9,875 nt of DNA from an uncultured Prevotellaceae bacterium (GCA_945827465.1 CALZOH010000118.1:1-9875); one strand, 5' to 3'; counted from the stretch's first letter, positions 1 through 7,760 are shown. Made by a program: numbers and translations. Notes: a model not told the origin generated them from the letters alone.

Positions 1-184
1 GGCACGTTTCCGGGGGTCCCGAAAATCAGCGCGGAGTGTGCGGCACGTTTCCGGGGGTCCCGAAAATCAGCGCGGAGTGTGCGGCACGTTTCCGGGGGTC
101 CCGAAAATCAGCGCGGAGTGTGCGGCACGTTTCCGGGGGTCCCGAAAATCAGCGCGGAGTGTGCGGCACGTTTCCGGGAGTTCC
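1..184. repeat. 41-bp tandem repeat array (four identical units plus a decayed fifth)
   Basis: Units start at 1, 42, 83 and 124 and are identical over all 41 bp. Each opens with GGCACGTTTCCGGGGGTCCC and closes with GCGGAGTGTGC. A fifth copy from 165 matches for 14 bases and then decays into unique sequence by about 184. The array touches the window edge, so its true length is unknown. Each unit contains an imperfect hairpin (CGGG-GGT-CCCG flanked by TTT and AAA), and unit junctions form a GTGC-G-GCAC inverted repeat. There are no spacers, so this is not a CRISPR array. The period is not a multiple of three. It lies beyond the terminator of the mutA-mutB operon and looks like an intergenic variable-number repeat. 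Confidence 0.95.
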
Positions 185-198
185 CCAGAAGCATTCAT

Positions 199-232
199 AA
201 AGCCGCAGACAAACGATCTTGTCTGCGGCTTT
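199..232 (-). terminator. Stem-loop terminator after mutB
   Basis: A perfect 14-bp inverted repeat (199-212 pairs with 219-232) encloses a six-base loop, ACGATC. The arms begin with AAA and end with TTT, so the structure could work in both directions. It sits about 30 bases past the mutB stop codon. The T tract leaving the stem on the minus strand is short (TTTATG), so this is a strong hairpin with a weak U tract. It probably ends the mutA-mutB transcript and insulates it from the repeat array. Confidence 0.85.
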
Positions 233-261
233 GATAGTAGGGAGTAGGAGGGAGGCTATTT

Positions 262-2424
262 TTACTTCTCTCCTAAGATATGCATAATTTCGATGGCCGA
301 ACGCATGACGTTGGAACCCGGACCGAAGATGGCGGCTACGCCTGCCTTGTAAAGGAAGTCGTAGTCGTTGACGGGAATTACACCTCCGGCAATCACGGCG
401 ATGTCTTCACGACCCAACTTCTTGAGTTCTTCGATAACGGCAGGAATCAGCGTCTTGTGGCCGGCGGCCAGTGAGCTTACGCCCAAAACGTGAACGTCAT
501 TCTCCACAGCCTGGCGAGCCGACTCGGCGGGAGTCTGGAAGAGCGGACCCATGTCGACGTCGAAACCGCAGTCGGCATAACCCGTTGCTACTACCTTGGC
601 ACCGCGGTCGTGTCCGTCCTGACCCATCTTGGCAATCATGATACGCGGGCGACGGCCTTCTTTCTCTGCAAATTGTTGGGTGAGGCGGCAAGCTTCTTGA
701 TAATCGGTGTCGCCCTTGGTCTCTGATGAATACACGTTACTGATGGTTTTAATAACTGCTTTATAACGGCCCACTACCTTTTCGCAGGCATACGAAATCT
801 CTCCGAGGGTTGCACGCACCTGAGCGGCCTTTACGGCCAGGTCGAGCAGGTTCTCCTTGCTCTTCTTACCGTCGGCGAACTCTTGTACGCAGGCGGTAAT
901 GGCGTCGAGGGCCTTCTGTACAGCCTCATTGTCGCGCTCGGCACGCAACTTGGCCAAGCCTTCAATCTGCTGGTTGCGCACAGCCGTATTGTCTACTTCG
1001 AGGATGTCGATCGGGTCTTCATGATCCAAACGATACTTGTTCACGCCGACAATCACCTGCTGACCCGTGTCGATGCGGGCCTGTGTGCGAGCCGAAGCTT
1101 CTTCGATACGCATCTTGGGCACTCCGGTTTCGATGGCCTTGGCCATACCGCCGAGCGATTCAATCTCCTGGATGTGTTCCCAAGCCTTGTTGGCAATCTC
1201 CTCCGTGAGTTTTTCTACATAGTAAGAACCGGCCCACGGGTCGATTTCGCGGCATACCTGCGTTTCATTCTGAATGAAAATCTGGGTATTGCGGGCAATA
1301 CGAGCCGAGAAGTCGGTAGGCAAGGCGATAGCCTCGTCAAGCGAGTTGGTATGGAGCGACTGGGTGTGGCCCAATACGGCAGCCATAGCCTCTACGCAGG
1401 TACGTCCGACGTTGTTGAAAGGATCTTGCTCCGTGAGTGACCAACCGGAAGTCTGCGAGTGAGTACGCAGCATCATTGACTTCGGATTCTTGGCGCCGAA
1501 GCTCTTGGTGATCTTGGCCCACAACATACGGGCAGCACGCATCTTGGCAATTTCCATGAAGTGGTTCACACCGATGGCCCAGAAGAAACTCAGGCGCGGA
1601 GCAAAGGCATCAATGTCGATGCCGGCGTTAATACCCGTGCGCAGATAGTCCATACCGTCAGCCAAAGTGTAAGCCAACTCAATGTCGGCAGTGGCACCGG
1701 CTTCCTGCATGTGATAACCCGAAATGGAGATGGAGTTGAACTTCGGCATCTTTTGAGAAGTGAACTCGAAGATGTCGGCAATAATCTTCATGGAGAAGGC
1801 AGGCGGATAAATATAGGTGTTACGCACCATGAACTCCTTCAGAATGTCGTTCTGAATGGTTCCGGCCATCACGTCGAGGGTAGCTCCCTGCTCCAGACCG
1901 GCCACGATGTAGAAGGCCATGATGGGAAGTACGGCACCATTCATTGTCATCGACACCGACATATCCTTCAAGGGAATGCCCGAGAACAATACCTTCATGT
2001 TCTCAACCGAACAGATAGACACACCGGCCTTACCCACGTCACCAATCACGCGTTCGTTATCGGGGTCGTAGCCACGGTGAGTCGGCAGGTCGAAAGCCAC
2101 CGACAGACCCTTCTGACCACTGGCCAGGTTGCGGCGATAGAAAGCGTTGCTCTCTTCAGCCGTTGAGAATCCGGCGTACTGACGGATGGTCCACGGGCGG
2201 AAAGGATACATCATGGAGTACGGACCACGGAGGAAGGGAGGCAATCCGGCGGTATAATCCAAATGCTCCATGTTCTCCATATCCTCACGGGTGTACACCG
2301 GCTGAATGTCAATTTGCTCAGGGGTACGCCAGTCGGCAGTGATGTGATTATCTTTTTGCCACTGTTGGCCGTTCTCTTGTGCCGGAACGGCGTTGATATC
2401 TATGTTTTCAAAATTCTTTCTCAT
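262..2424 (-). CDS. mutB: Methylmalonyl-CoA mutase large (catalytic, B12-binding) subunit MutB
   Basis: This is the catalytic subunit that interconverts (R)-methylmalonyl-CoA and succinyl-CoA in the cytoplasm with adenosylcobalamin, a step of the succinate-propionate pathway. At 720 residues it matches the usual length of about 730. The N-terminal two thirds form the substrate-binding barrel, with RQYAGF at 81-86, FDLPTHRGYD at 111-120, Arg201 and GYH at 236-238; Tyr83, Arg201 and His238 correspond to the known active-site Tyr89, Arg207 and His244 of the Propionibacterium enzyme. The C-terminal cobalamin domain (about 592-720) has the base-off/His-on signature DGHDRG at 603-608, with His605 as the cobalt ligand, then SSL at 650-652 and GG at 680-681. 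All key residues are present. The start ATG shares one base with the mutA stop, which suggests translational coupling. No metallochaperone (meaB) or epimerase gene follows; a terminator does. Confidence 0.97.
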   Translation of the reverse strand: MRKNFENIDINAVPAQENGQQWQKDNHITADWRTPEQIDIQPVYTREDMENMEHLDYTAGLPPFLRGPYSMMYPFRPWTIRQYAGFSTAEESNAFYRRNLASGQKGLSVAFDLPTHRGYDPDNERVIGDVGKAGVSICSVENMKVLFSGIPLKDMSVSMTMNGAVLPIMAFYIVAGLEQGATLDVMAGTIQNDILKEFMVRNTYIYPPAFSMKIIADIFEFTSQKMPKFNSISISGYHMQEAGATADIELAYTLADGMDYLRTGINAGIDIDAFAPRLSFFWAIGVNHFMEIAKMRAARMLWAKITKSFGAKNPKSMMLRTHSQTSGWSLTEQDPFNNVGRTCVEAMAAVLGHTQSLHTNSLDEAIALPTDFSARIARNTQIFIQNETQVCREIDPWAGSYYVEKLTEEIANKAWEHIQEIESLGGMAKAIETGVPKMRIEEASARTQARIDTGQQVIVGVNKYRLDHEDPIDILEVDNTAVRNQQIEGLAKLRAERDNEAVQKALDAITACVQEFADGKKSKENLLDLAVKAAQVRATLGEISYACEKVVGRYKAVIKTISNVYSSETKGDTDYQEACRLTQQFAEKEGRRPRIMIAKMGQDGHDRGAKVVATGYADCGFDVDMGPLFQTPAESARQAVENDVHVLGVSSLAAGHKTLIPAVIEELKKLGREDIAVIAGGVIPVNDYDFLYKAGVAAIFGPGSNVMRSAIEIMHILGEK

Positions 2425-4274
2425 CAGATTCCCAATTTAGCGTTAAACTCTTTCAGCGTCTCCAACTGATTGACGCGAACGTGGATGAAGTATTCAATAC
2501 CGGCAGCCTTTAAGTCGTCGGTGCAAGCAGGAGCTCCGGCAACCACGAACAAGGCGCGACCGTTGAGAGCCTGGTAAGCCGGAACGGCCAGCTGGGCATA
2601 TTCGTCATCACTTGAACATAAAACAACAATGTCGGCACCGGCCTTGACAGCGGCTTCAACTCCCTCTTCAACCGTGGGGAAACCCAAGTTGTCAATCACC
2701 TGATAACCGGCAGAGGCCAAGAAGTTGCAGCTGAACTGTGCGCGGGCCTGACGCCACTTGAGGTCGCCGATGGTGAGCATGAAGGCTACCGGACGCTTGG
2801 CAGCCTTTTCAGTCTGCAAGCGAAGGTCTTCAAACTCGCTGGCAAGGCGAGTGGTATTGAGCTTCGGGAATGCCGTAGCTTCTTCAGCGCCGCATTTGCA
2901 GCAGCAAGTAAGCGGAGTCTTACCCTCGCTCACCTCGTTGAAGTTGGGGAATTGGTTAGAGCCCAGGATGAACTCTTTGCGCTGGGCAGCCTTCTTGTGG
3001 CGGTCGTCGTTAGTGGCATTGAGCGTATTCTGAACACTGCCGCTCAACGTAGCAGCCAAGAAGCCGCCTTCCTTCTCAACTGAGAGGAAGAGTTTCCAAG
3101 CCTCGCCGGCCAACGATTGGGTAAGCTGCTCAATATAATAAGAACCGGCAGCCACGTCAACAATCTTACTGAAGTGGTTTTCTTCCTTCAACATCAATTG
3201 CTGATTACGGGCCAAACGCTCACTGAACTCTGTCGGCTCTTCATAAGGAGCATCAAACGGGGTAACCACCATGGATTCTACACCGGCCAAGGCGGAACTC
3301 ATGGCCTCGGTTTGCGTGCGCAACAAGTTGACGTAACTGTCAAACAAGGTCTTATTATAGTTGGCTGTCGTAGCCATAATGTAAGTGTAGCACTCTTCTT
3401 CGGGCACGTCGTAAGTATTCACAATCTTGGCCCAAAGCATGCGGAAGGCGCGGAACTTGGCAATCTCCATAAAGTAGTTTCCGCCTACACCCATGCTGAA
3501 ACGAATGCGACGCGCAGCTTCGCGGGCCGGTACACCGGCTTCGGTCAGCAGGTTCAAGTATTCGTTACCCCAAGCAAGCGCGTAACCGCTCTCCTGATAG
3601 CAATAAGCTCCTGCATTCTGCAACAGCAGCGAGCCAACCGTAATACAAGTCAGGTTCGGATATCCCTTCACAATCTCAGTCAAAGCCTTCAAGTCAGCTA
3701 ACTTTTGGCTCATATTTTTTCCCTTTTGCAGCATCTTGCCCAGCGGGTCAAATTCAATGCTGCCGTGTACTTGTGTCGGCTCAACACCGGCACGCTTGAA
3801 GTAAGCAACAACTTCGCGAGCCAAGTCGAGAACTGCGCAAGGGCAAGTTGTGAAATTCAGCTCAATGGCCTGGGGGGCGACGCCTGACAATAAGGCATCC
3901 AGATAGGCTGCATTGACATTGTCGGCTGGAATCTTCAGTCCCAGAGAGTCAACACCGCGATTCAGAATGTCCAGTATCTTGGCATTCGTTTCCTTGGCAT
4001 CGCCACAAACCACATTCTGACGAACATACCAGTTGTTGTCGTCAGTTTTGTTACCGCGTACAAAAGGATATTTTCCGGGCAGCGCATTCATCGCAGGAAG
4101 ATTCTCCACATCTTCTCTCATATAAAACGGTTGCACTTGGAATCCTTCGTTGGTACGCCAAACTAACTTTTTATTGAAATCGGCACCTTTGAGGTCCACC
4201 GTGATTTTATCCATCCACTCTTGACGGCTCACAGGCGCAAATTCCGAAAAAAGTCTTTCTTTTTTCTTCTCCAT
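2424..4274 (-). CDS. mutA: Methylmalonyl-CoA mutase small (non-catalytic) subunit MutA
   Basis: This 616-residue protein is the partner subunit of the MutAB heterodimer and a diverged paralogue of MutB. Shared blocks include NYFMEIAKFRAFRMLWAKI at 266-284 (NHFMEIAKMRAARMLWAKI in MutB) and AAGSYYIEQLT at 375-385. The C-terminal cobalamin-type domain (about 494-616) is degenerate. Where MutB has DxHxxG, MutA reads GDLKWRQARAQF (503-514), with no cobalt-ligating histidine, so it should not bind B12. This is known for small subunits of the family, which have a structural role. The linker before that domain holds an unusual cysteine cluster, CCCKC, at 457-461. It is the first gene of the operon. 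The stop and the mutB start overlap as TGATG. The start follows an A/T-rich leader without a clear Shine-Dalgarno sequence, as is normal in Bacteroidota. Confidence 0.95.
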   Translation of the reverse strand: MEKKKERLFSEFAPVSRQEWMDKITVDLKGADFNKKLVWRTNEGFQVQPFYMREDVENLPAMNALPGKYPFVRGNKTDDNNWYVRQNVVCGDAKETNAKILDILNRGVDSLGLKIPADNVNAAYLDALLSGVAPQAIELNFTTCPCAVLDLAREVVAYFKRAGVEPTQVHGSIEFDPLGKMLQKGKNMSQKLADLKALTEIVKGYPNLTCITVGSLLLQNAGAYCYQESGYALAWGNEYLNLLTEAGVPAREAARRIRFSMGVGGNYFMEIAKFRAFRMLWAKIVNTYDVPEEECYTYIMATTANYNKTLFDSYVNLLRTQTEAMSSALAGVESMVVTPFDAPYEEPTEFSERLARNQQLMLKEENHFSKIVDVAAGSYYIEQLTQSLAGEAWKLFLSVEKEGGFLAATLSGSVQNTLNATNDDRHKKAAQRKEFILGSNQFPNFNEVSEGKTPLTCCCKCGAEEATAFPKLNTTRLASEFEDLRLQTEKAAKRPVAFMLTIGDLKWRQARAQFSCNFLASAGYQVIDNLGFPTVEEGVEAAVKAGADIVVLCSSDDEYAQLAVPAYQALNGRALFVVAGAPACTDDLKAAGIEYFIHVRVNQLETLKEFNAKLGI

Positions 4275-4326
4275 ATTATTATTCCAATATATTAATTGTG
4301 TGTGTTAGCGGATTTTATTTCGCGGC

Positions 4327-4334
4327 CAAAATTA
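4327..4334 (-). promoter_or_regulatory. Candidate Bacteroidales -7 promoter element for mutA-mutB
   Basis: On the minus strand this reads TAATTTTG, an exact match to the TAnnTTTG -7 consensus of Bacteroidales primary-sigma promoters. It would give a leader of roughly 45 bases before the mutA ATG. The -33 TTTG is not clearly present; the nearest candidate is TTAG about 16 bases upstream. The leader is too short to hold a cobalamin riboswitch. The identical octamer occurs before the AspT-like gene. Confidence 0.55.
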
Positions 4335-4461
4335 CATATTTTATTCCATACTAACTTATAGATTAATCTTTTTTTACTGCCCGGGTGCATGAAAGACATG
4401 GTTGACAGGCGTCCCTGCAAAGTTTTTCGAGCGCAGGCATAAGGATTTGAATACTTCTTCT

Positions 4462-4469
4462 TACTTTTG
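4462..4469 (+). promoter_or_regulatory. Candidate Bacteroidales -7 promoter element for the CotH-MBL unit
   Basis: TACTTTTG matches the TAnnTTTG consensus exactly and lies 77 bases before the CotH start codon, leaving a leader of about 70 bases. A TTTG at 4446-4449 is only 12 bases upstream, too close for a normal -33 element, so the upstream half is weak. The divergent arrangement with the mutA promoter leaves about 130 bases between the two -7 elements for possible regulator sites. Confidence 0.5.
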
Positions 4470-4546
4470 CATTAACAACTTCTAACAATAGTCGGTGGAA
4501 GTTGCCTTCTTACATTTCAAATAGATTTCATACAAATAAGTAAAAG

Positions 4547-6643
4547 ATGAAGAACGTGCTATTGAGTTTCTCTACGAGTCAAAGAAGAATGTGTCGGTTG
4601 AGATTTGGAATATTGACTGCGTTTCTGTTAATGTTGCTGGGCGCCTCTAATTTGCGAGCGTCCATTTTTAATCAAATCAACTACAAGCAGCTCACCAATA
4701 TTCAAACTTTGTATATTGAGACTTTCGATAACCATAGTATTACCAGCAAGGAAGAATATAAACTATGTCGTATCATATTGGTATCAGATACCGGGACCGT
4801 AAAATTTGATTCCGTCAGTATTCGCGGTCGTGGAAATGCCTCGTGGGGATTCGCCAAAAAACCTTATCGTGTGAAGTTCCCAAAGAAAGTTCGGCTGCTG
4901 GGTAATCGTTATGCCAATGCTCGTAATTGGACGTTGCTTTCCAATGGCGGGGAGAAACTATTATTTCGTAATGGATTGGCCAATTATGTAAGCAGTCTGC
5001 TTGGAATGCCCTTTTCGCCGGCTGCCCGATTTGTTGATTTATATATTAATGGAGTGTACAAGGGGAACTATCAAATATCCGATCATGTTCAAGTTCACAA
5101 GAAGCGAGTTGACATTTATGAACAGGAAGAACCGGTGACCAGTCTGGCAACGGATATTTCCGGCGGTTATCTTTGTGAGGTTGACGGCTACCGGGATGCT
5201 GGAGAAACCTATTTCAGTTCTCCTGTTTACGGGAATAATATTCGAGTGCATAGTCCGAAATCCGATGTGATCAACGACCGACAATTGAATTACATCAGAT
5301 TGTTTGTCGGAAAGTTTGAAGAAGCCCTTTCAGGTAGTAATTATACCAGTCCCACAAAAGGTTATCGGGCCTATATTGACTCTACGACTTTCTTGGGATG
5401 GTATCTTACAAACGAAATCTGCGCCAACACAGATATCTTTTATAGCATTTATTTCTACAAGCAACGGCGTGAAAGCAAACTCTATTTGGGGCCGGTGTGG
5501 GATTTCGATTTGGCATTTAACGATGACACCCGGCGTGGCAACAATGGTGATGTTACCAACTTCTTGATGGCCGACATAGAGTTTGGGTCAGCATACTTCA
5601 AAAATTGGTTTGATCGCATGAAAACGGATGAATGGTGGAAAAAAGCGCAATACAATACCTTCCATTCATTATACGAAGGGGGCAAGTTGGATCGGCTGAT
5701 GATTGGCTATGCCGACTCCATCGTTCAAGAAATGCGTCCGTCAATTGACCTGAATTATGCCAGTACTTCACGGGGCGGTGCCGGATGGAGCATTTCTGCC
5801 CAAACCCATTTGGAAGTGCATCTTTACGGAACTTACGATGAATACGTTCGAGATTTAAAGCAATTCATCGTGGCCCGTAATGCTTACATTGATCGCCAGT
5901 TTGCCAACCGCTTCCCTCGTGTCTTTGAATTGGCGTCTAATTGCTATTATCGAATCTATAGCAAGGACAATCCTGCTTATCTTTTAGGACCGGTCGACTC
6001 GACGGCTAACTCAACCAACGCTTGTTTGCAAGGTAATCAGTATTCGCAATTATCGCAACTTTGGGATTTACGTCCCGTGGGTGGACATTATATGCTATTA
6101 AATGTTCGTACGGGTTTGGCTCTTACCGACGAAGGCGCTACTTCCACCCGTACTAATATCTTGCTATTACCGCCTGACTCCACCAATCCCAAACAACTTT
6201 GGGATATTATACCGCAACAAGTAGAGTTCTTTAATCTGAAAAATGTTGCCACGAATAATGTGGCTACTAATTACAATAGTATCTATGAAGAAGGTAATCC
6301 GATTTATGGGTATCGTTCCGGACCTTTAGATGAAACAAACAGTGGTCGGATGTGGTCGCTTAGACCTACATTGAAGTCACTCATCAATACTTCTGTGAAT
6401 AATTTTGAAGCAGACATAGAGTACACCTTGACATACTCTCGTAGCAGCCAGAAACTGCACTTCAATGCCTATGATGTTCGAGAGTTGGTTTTCAAAGCTC
6501 AAATCTACAATCTTGACGGAAGGTTGGTAGGAACCTTCCGCGGTGACGAAGAGTTTGATGCCAGTTGTTTACCGGATGGAACATATATTATCAGTTGGCA
6601 ATTTGCCGGAAAACCTCACTCTGCTAAGTTCTTGAAAAATTAA
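4547..6643 (+). CDS. Secreted CotH kinase-family protein with QxW beta-trefoil and T9SS-type C-terminal tail
   Basis: This 698-residue protein is predicted to be exported. A hydrophobic signal segment spans about 21-38 (FGILTAFLLMLLGASNLRA), with no lipobox cysteine. Met15 gives a more typical signal peptide than Met1, so the true start may be 4589. The CotH domain covers about 50-455: RGRGNASW at 93-100, KKPYRVKF at 104-111, NWTLLSNG at 127-134 and GPVWDFDLAF at 315-324, whose Asp319 and Asp321 fit the family's metal/catalytic motif. CotH members have an atypical kinase fold; Bacillus CotH phosphorylates spore-coat proteins, but substrates in Bacteroidota are unknown. Residues about 464-607 contain three repeats ending in QLW (504-506), QLW (550-552) and RMW (601-603), like a ricin-type beta-trefoil that may bind glycan. 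The tail (about 645-698) has IYNLDGRLV and LPDGTYIISW, resembling the T9SS type A sorting domain. It is likely in an operon with the next gene, 13 bp away. Confidence 0.88.
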   Translation: MKNVLLSFSTSQRRMCRLRFGILTAFLLMLLGASNLRASIFNQINYKQLTNIQTLYIETFDNHSITSKEEYKLCRIILVSDTGTVKFDSVSIRGRGNASWGFAKKPYRVKFPKKVRLLGNRYANARNWTLLSNGGEKLLFRNGLANYVSSLLGMPFSPAARFVDLYINGVYKGNYQISDHVQVHKKRVDIYEQEEPVTSLATDISGGYLCEVDGYRDAGETYFSSPVYGNNIRVHSPKSDVINDRQLNYIRLFVGKFEEALSGSNYTSPTKGYRAYIDSTTFLGWYLTNEICANTDIFYSIYFYKQRRESKLYLGPVWDFDLAFNDDTRRGNNGDVTNFLMADIEFGSAYFKNWFDRMKTDEWWKKAQYNTFHSLYEGGKLDRLMIGYADSIVQEMRPSIDLNYASTSRGGAGWSISAQTHLEVHLYGTYDEYVRDLKQFIVARNAYIDRQFANRFPRVFELASNCYYRIYSKDNPAYLLGPVDSTANSTNACLQGNQYSQLSQLWDLRPVGGHYMLLNVRTGLALTDEGATSTRTNILLLPPDSTNPKQLWDIIPQQVEFFNLKNVATNNVATNYNSIYEEGNPIYGYRSGPLDETNSGRMWSLRPTLKSLINTSVNNFEADIEYTLTYSRSSQKLHFNAYDVRELVFKAQIYNLDGRLVGTFRGDEEFDASCLPDGTYIISWQFAGKPHSAKFLKN

Positions 6644-6656
6644 AACCTATTTTTAT

Positions 6657-7586
6657 ATGAATCGCAGACATTTCTTCCAATGTATGGCGTTATCCGGCAT
6701 TGCTGTGCTGGGCTCGCAAAATGCGGCAGAAGCAGCACGTGTAGTATCCAAGGCAGCGCAGACAATTTCTAAATCAGGAAACGGCTTTACGTTATGGCAA
6801 ATTCCTTCACAAATTAACACCATCGGTAATTCTTATGTGTTAATTACCAATAAAGGGAGAATTGTGGTGATGGACGGCGGTGTAAAGGAAGAAACGCCCT
6901 TCCTTCGTGGTTTCCTTGGAGCATTGGGCAACGAAGTAGAAGCTTGGTTTATTTCTCATCCTCATAATGATCATATGGGTGCGCTCAACGAAATTTTGAA
7001 ATCGCCCGGACAACTCCGTATCAACCGCATCTATCATTCGCGATTCTCTCCGGAACTGTTGAAACAGGAGCCTGAGCATCTTCCATTCTCAACTGATTTT
7101 TATCAGCATCTGGATGAAGGAAAATTCCCGGTAACCGACCTTCGTGAACCCGGGCTTGAATTGAAGATTGATGCACTCCACATCAAAATCCTGGGCGTAA
7201 CAAACGAAGAATATCATCAAAATCCCTATAATAATTCTTCTACTATTATTCGCGTGTGGGATCGTCACAAATCGGTTGTGTTTTTGGGCGATGCAGGAGT
7301 GGAGTGTGGCAATAAAGTACTTCGTGGTCCTTATGGTCGCTATCTGAATTGCGATTATCTTCAAATGGCCCATCATGGTCAACAAGGATGTGACGAAGCC
7401 TTCTATAAGACCATTCAATTTCGGGCTTGTCTTTGGCCCACTCCATCATGGGTGTGGAATAATGATGCCGGTAAAGGTATTAATACAGCTCATCTGAAAA
7501 CATTCGACACACGGCGTTGGATGGATGAAAAAGGCATTCGCGAGCATCATGTGTCGTGTTTGGAAGGGCTATGGAGATTGGACTGA
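6657..7586 (+). CDS. Exported ComEC-like metallo-beta-lactamase-fold hydrolase
   Basis: This 309-residue protein starts with MNRRHFFQCMALSGIAVLG, a twin-arginine-like signal, with a likely cleavage after AEA (24-26), so it should act outside the cytoplasm. The body is a metallo-beta-lactamase fold: strand and turn VVMDGG at 70-75, metal-binding HPHNDH at 101-106, FLGDAG at 209-214 and AHHGQ at 238-242. The NNSSTIIRV block (192-200) followed by VVFLGDAG resembles the MBL domain attached to ComEC/Rec2 DNA-uptake channels, but no ComEC membrane domain is present. The family includes phosphodiesterases, nucleases and other hydrolases; the substrate here cannot be read from the sequence. It follows the CotH gene by 13 bp with no terminator between, so the two are probably co-transcribed. 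The metal ligands appear complete, so it should be active. Confidence 0.87.
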   Translation: MNRRHFFQCMALSGIAVLGSQNAAEAARVVSKAAQTISKSGNGFTLWQIPSQINTIGNSYVLITNKGRIVVMDGGVKEETPFLRGFLGALGNEVEAWFISHPHNDHMGALNEILKSPGQLRINRIYHSRFSPELLKQEPEHLPFSTDFYQHLDEGKFPVTDLREPGLELKIDALHIKILGVTNEEYHQNPYNNSSTIIRVWDRHKSVVFLGDAGVECGNKVLRGPYGRYLNCDYLQMAHHGQQGCDEAFYKTIQFRACLWPTPSWVWNNDAGKGINTAHLKTFDTRRWMDEKGIREHHVSCLEGLWRLD

Positions 7587-7588
7587 AT

Positions 7589-7622
7589 TTTGCCAACTCC
7601 ATTCCCAATATTTATACTTTCG
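7589..7622 (+). promoter_or_regulatory. Second, distal candidate promoter upstream of the AspT-like gene
   Basis: TTTG at 7589-7592 and a near-match -7 element TACTTTCG at 7615-7622 (one mismatch to TAnnTTTG) are separated by 22 bases, roughly the Bacteroidales layout. It begins immediately after the MBL stop codon. If used, it would give a leader of about 130 bases for the AspT-like gene. The evidence is weak because the -7 element is imperfect. Confidence 0.25.
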
Positions 7623-7709
7623 TAGAAGATATGACTTGGCGATGCCAAAATTCAAATGTTATTTGGATATTTCTATCCTCAAGAAATGCTGACGAGCATA
7701 TAAAAAGCG

Positions 7710-7717
7710 TAATTTTG
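7710..7717 (+). promoter_or_regulatory. Candidate Bacteroidales -7 promoter element for the AspT-like gene
   Basis: TAATTTTG matches TAnnTTTG exactly and lies 43 bases before the start codon, leaving a leader of about 35 bases. It is the same octamer found before mutA. No convincing -33 TTTG is seen at the expected distance. This supports a transcription unit separate from the CotH-MBL pair. Confidence 0.55.
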
Positions 7718-7760
7718 CAAACGTAAAATAAATAACTAAAACTATTTTGATATAAATCCT

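Noticed and set aside
1..184. Possible CRISPR array
   Set aside because: The repeats are directly adjacent with no spacers, and there are no cas genes.
38..247. A 69-codon open frame with a GTG start running through the 41-bp repeats
   Set aside because: The period is not a multiple of three, so the frame simply passes through all three phases of a stop-free repeat. It has no promoter or ribosome site and overlaps the terminator.
1561..2166. 201-codon open frame on the plus strand inside mutB, and similar long frames inside mutA and mutB
   Set aside because: These are antisense shadows of well-supported genes; the translations show no recognisable domain and low complexity (many His, Val and Gly).
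4275..4330. Possible cobalamin riboswitch ahead of the B12-dependent mutase operon
   Set aside because: The leader predicted from the -7 element is about 45 bases, far too short, and no B12-box-like sequence is visible.
4402..4407. TTGACA, a perfect enterobacterial -35 box
   Set aside because: No TATAAT lies about 17 bases downstream, and Bacteroidales primary sigma factors use a different consensus. Probably chance.
7089..7418. 109-codon minus-strand open frame inside the MBL gene
   Set aside because: It is antisense to a gene with clear catalytic motifs, and its product resembles nothing.
7636..7648. TTGGC-GAT-GCCAA stem-loop between the MBL gene and the AspT-like gene
   Set aside because: The stem is only 5 bp with no U tract, too weak to call a terminator or operator.
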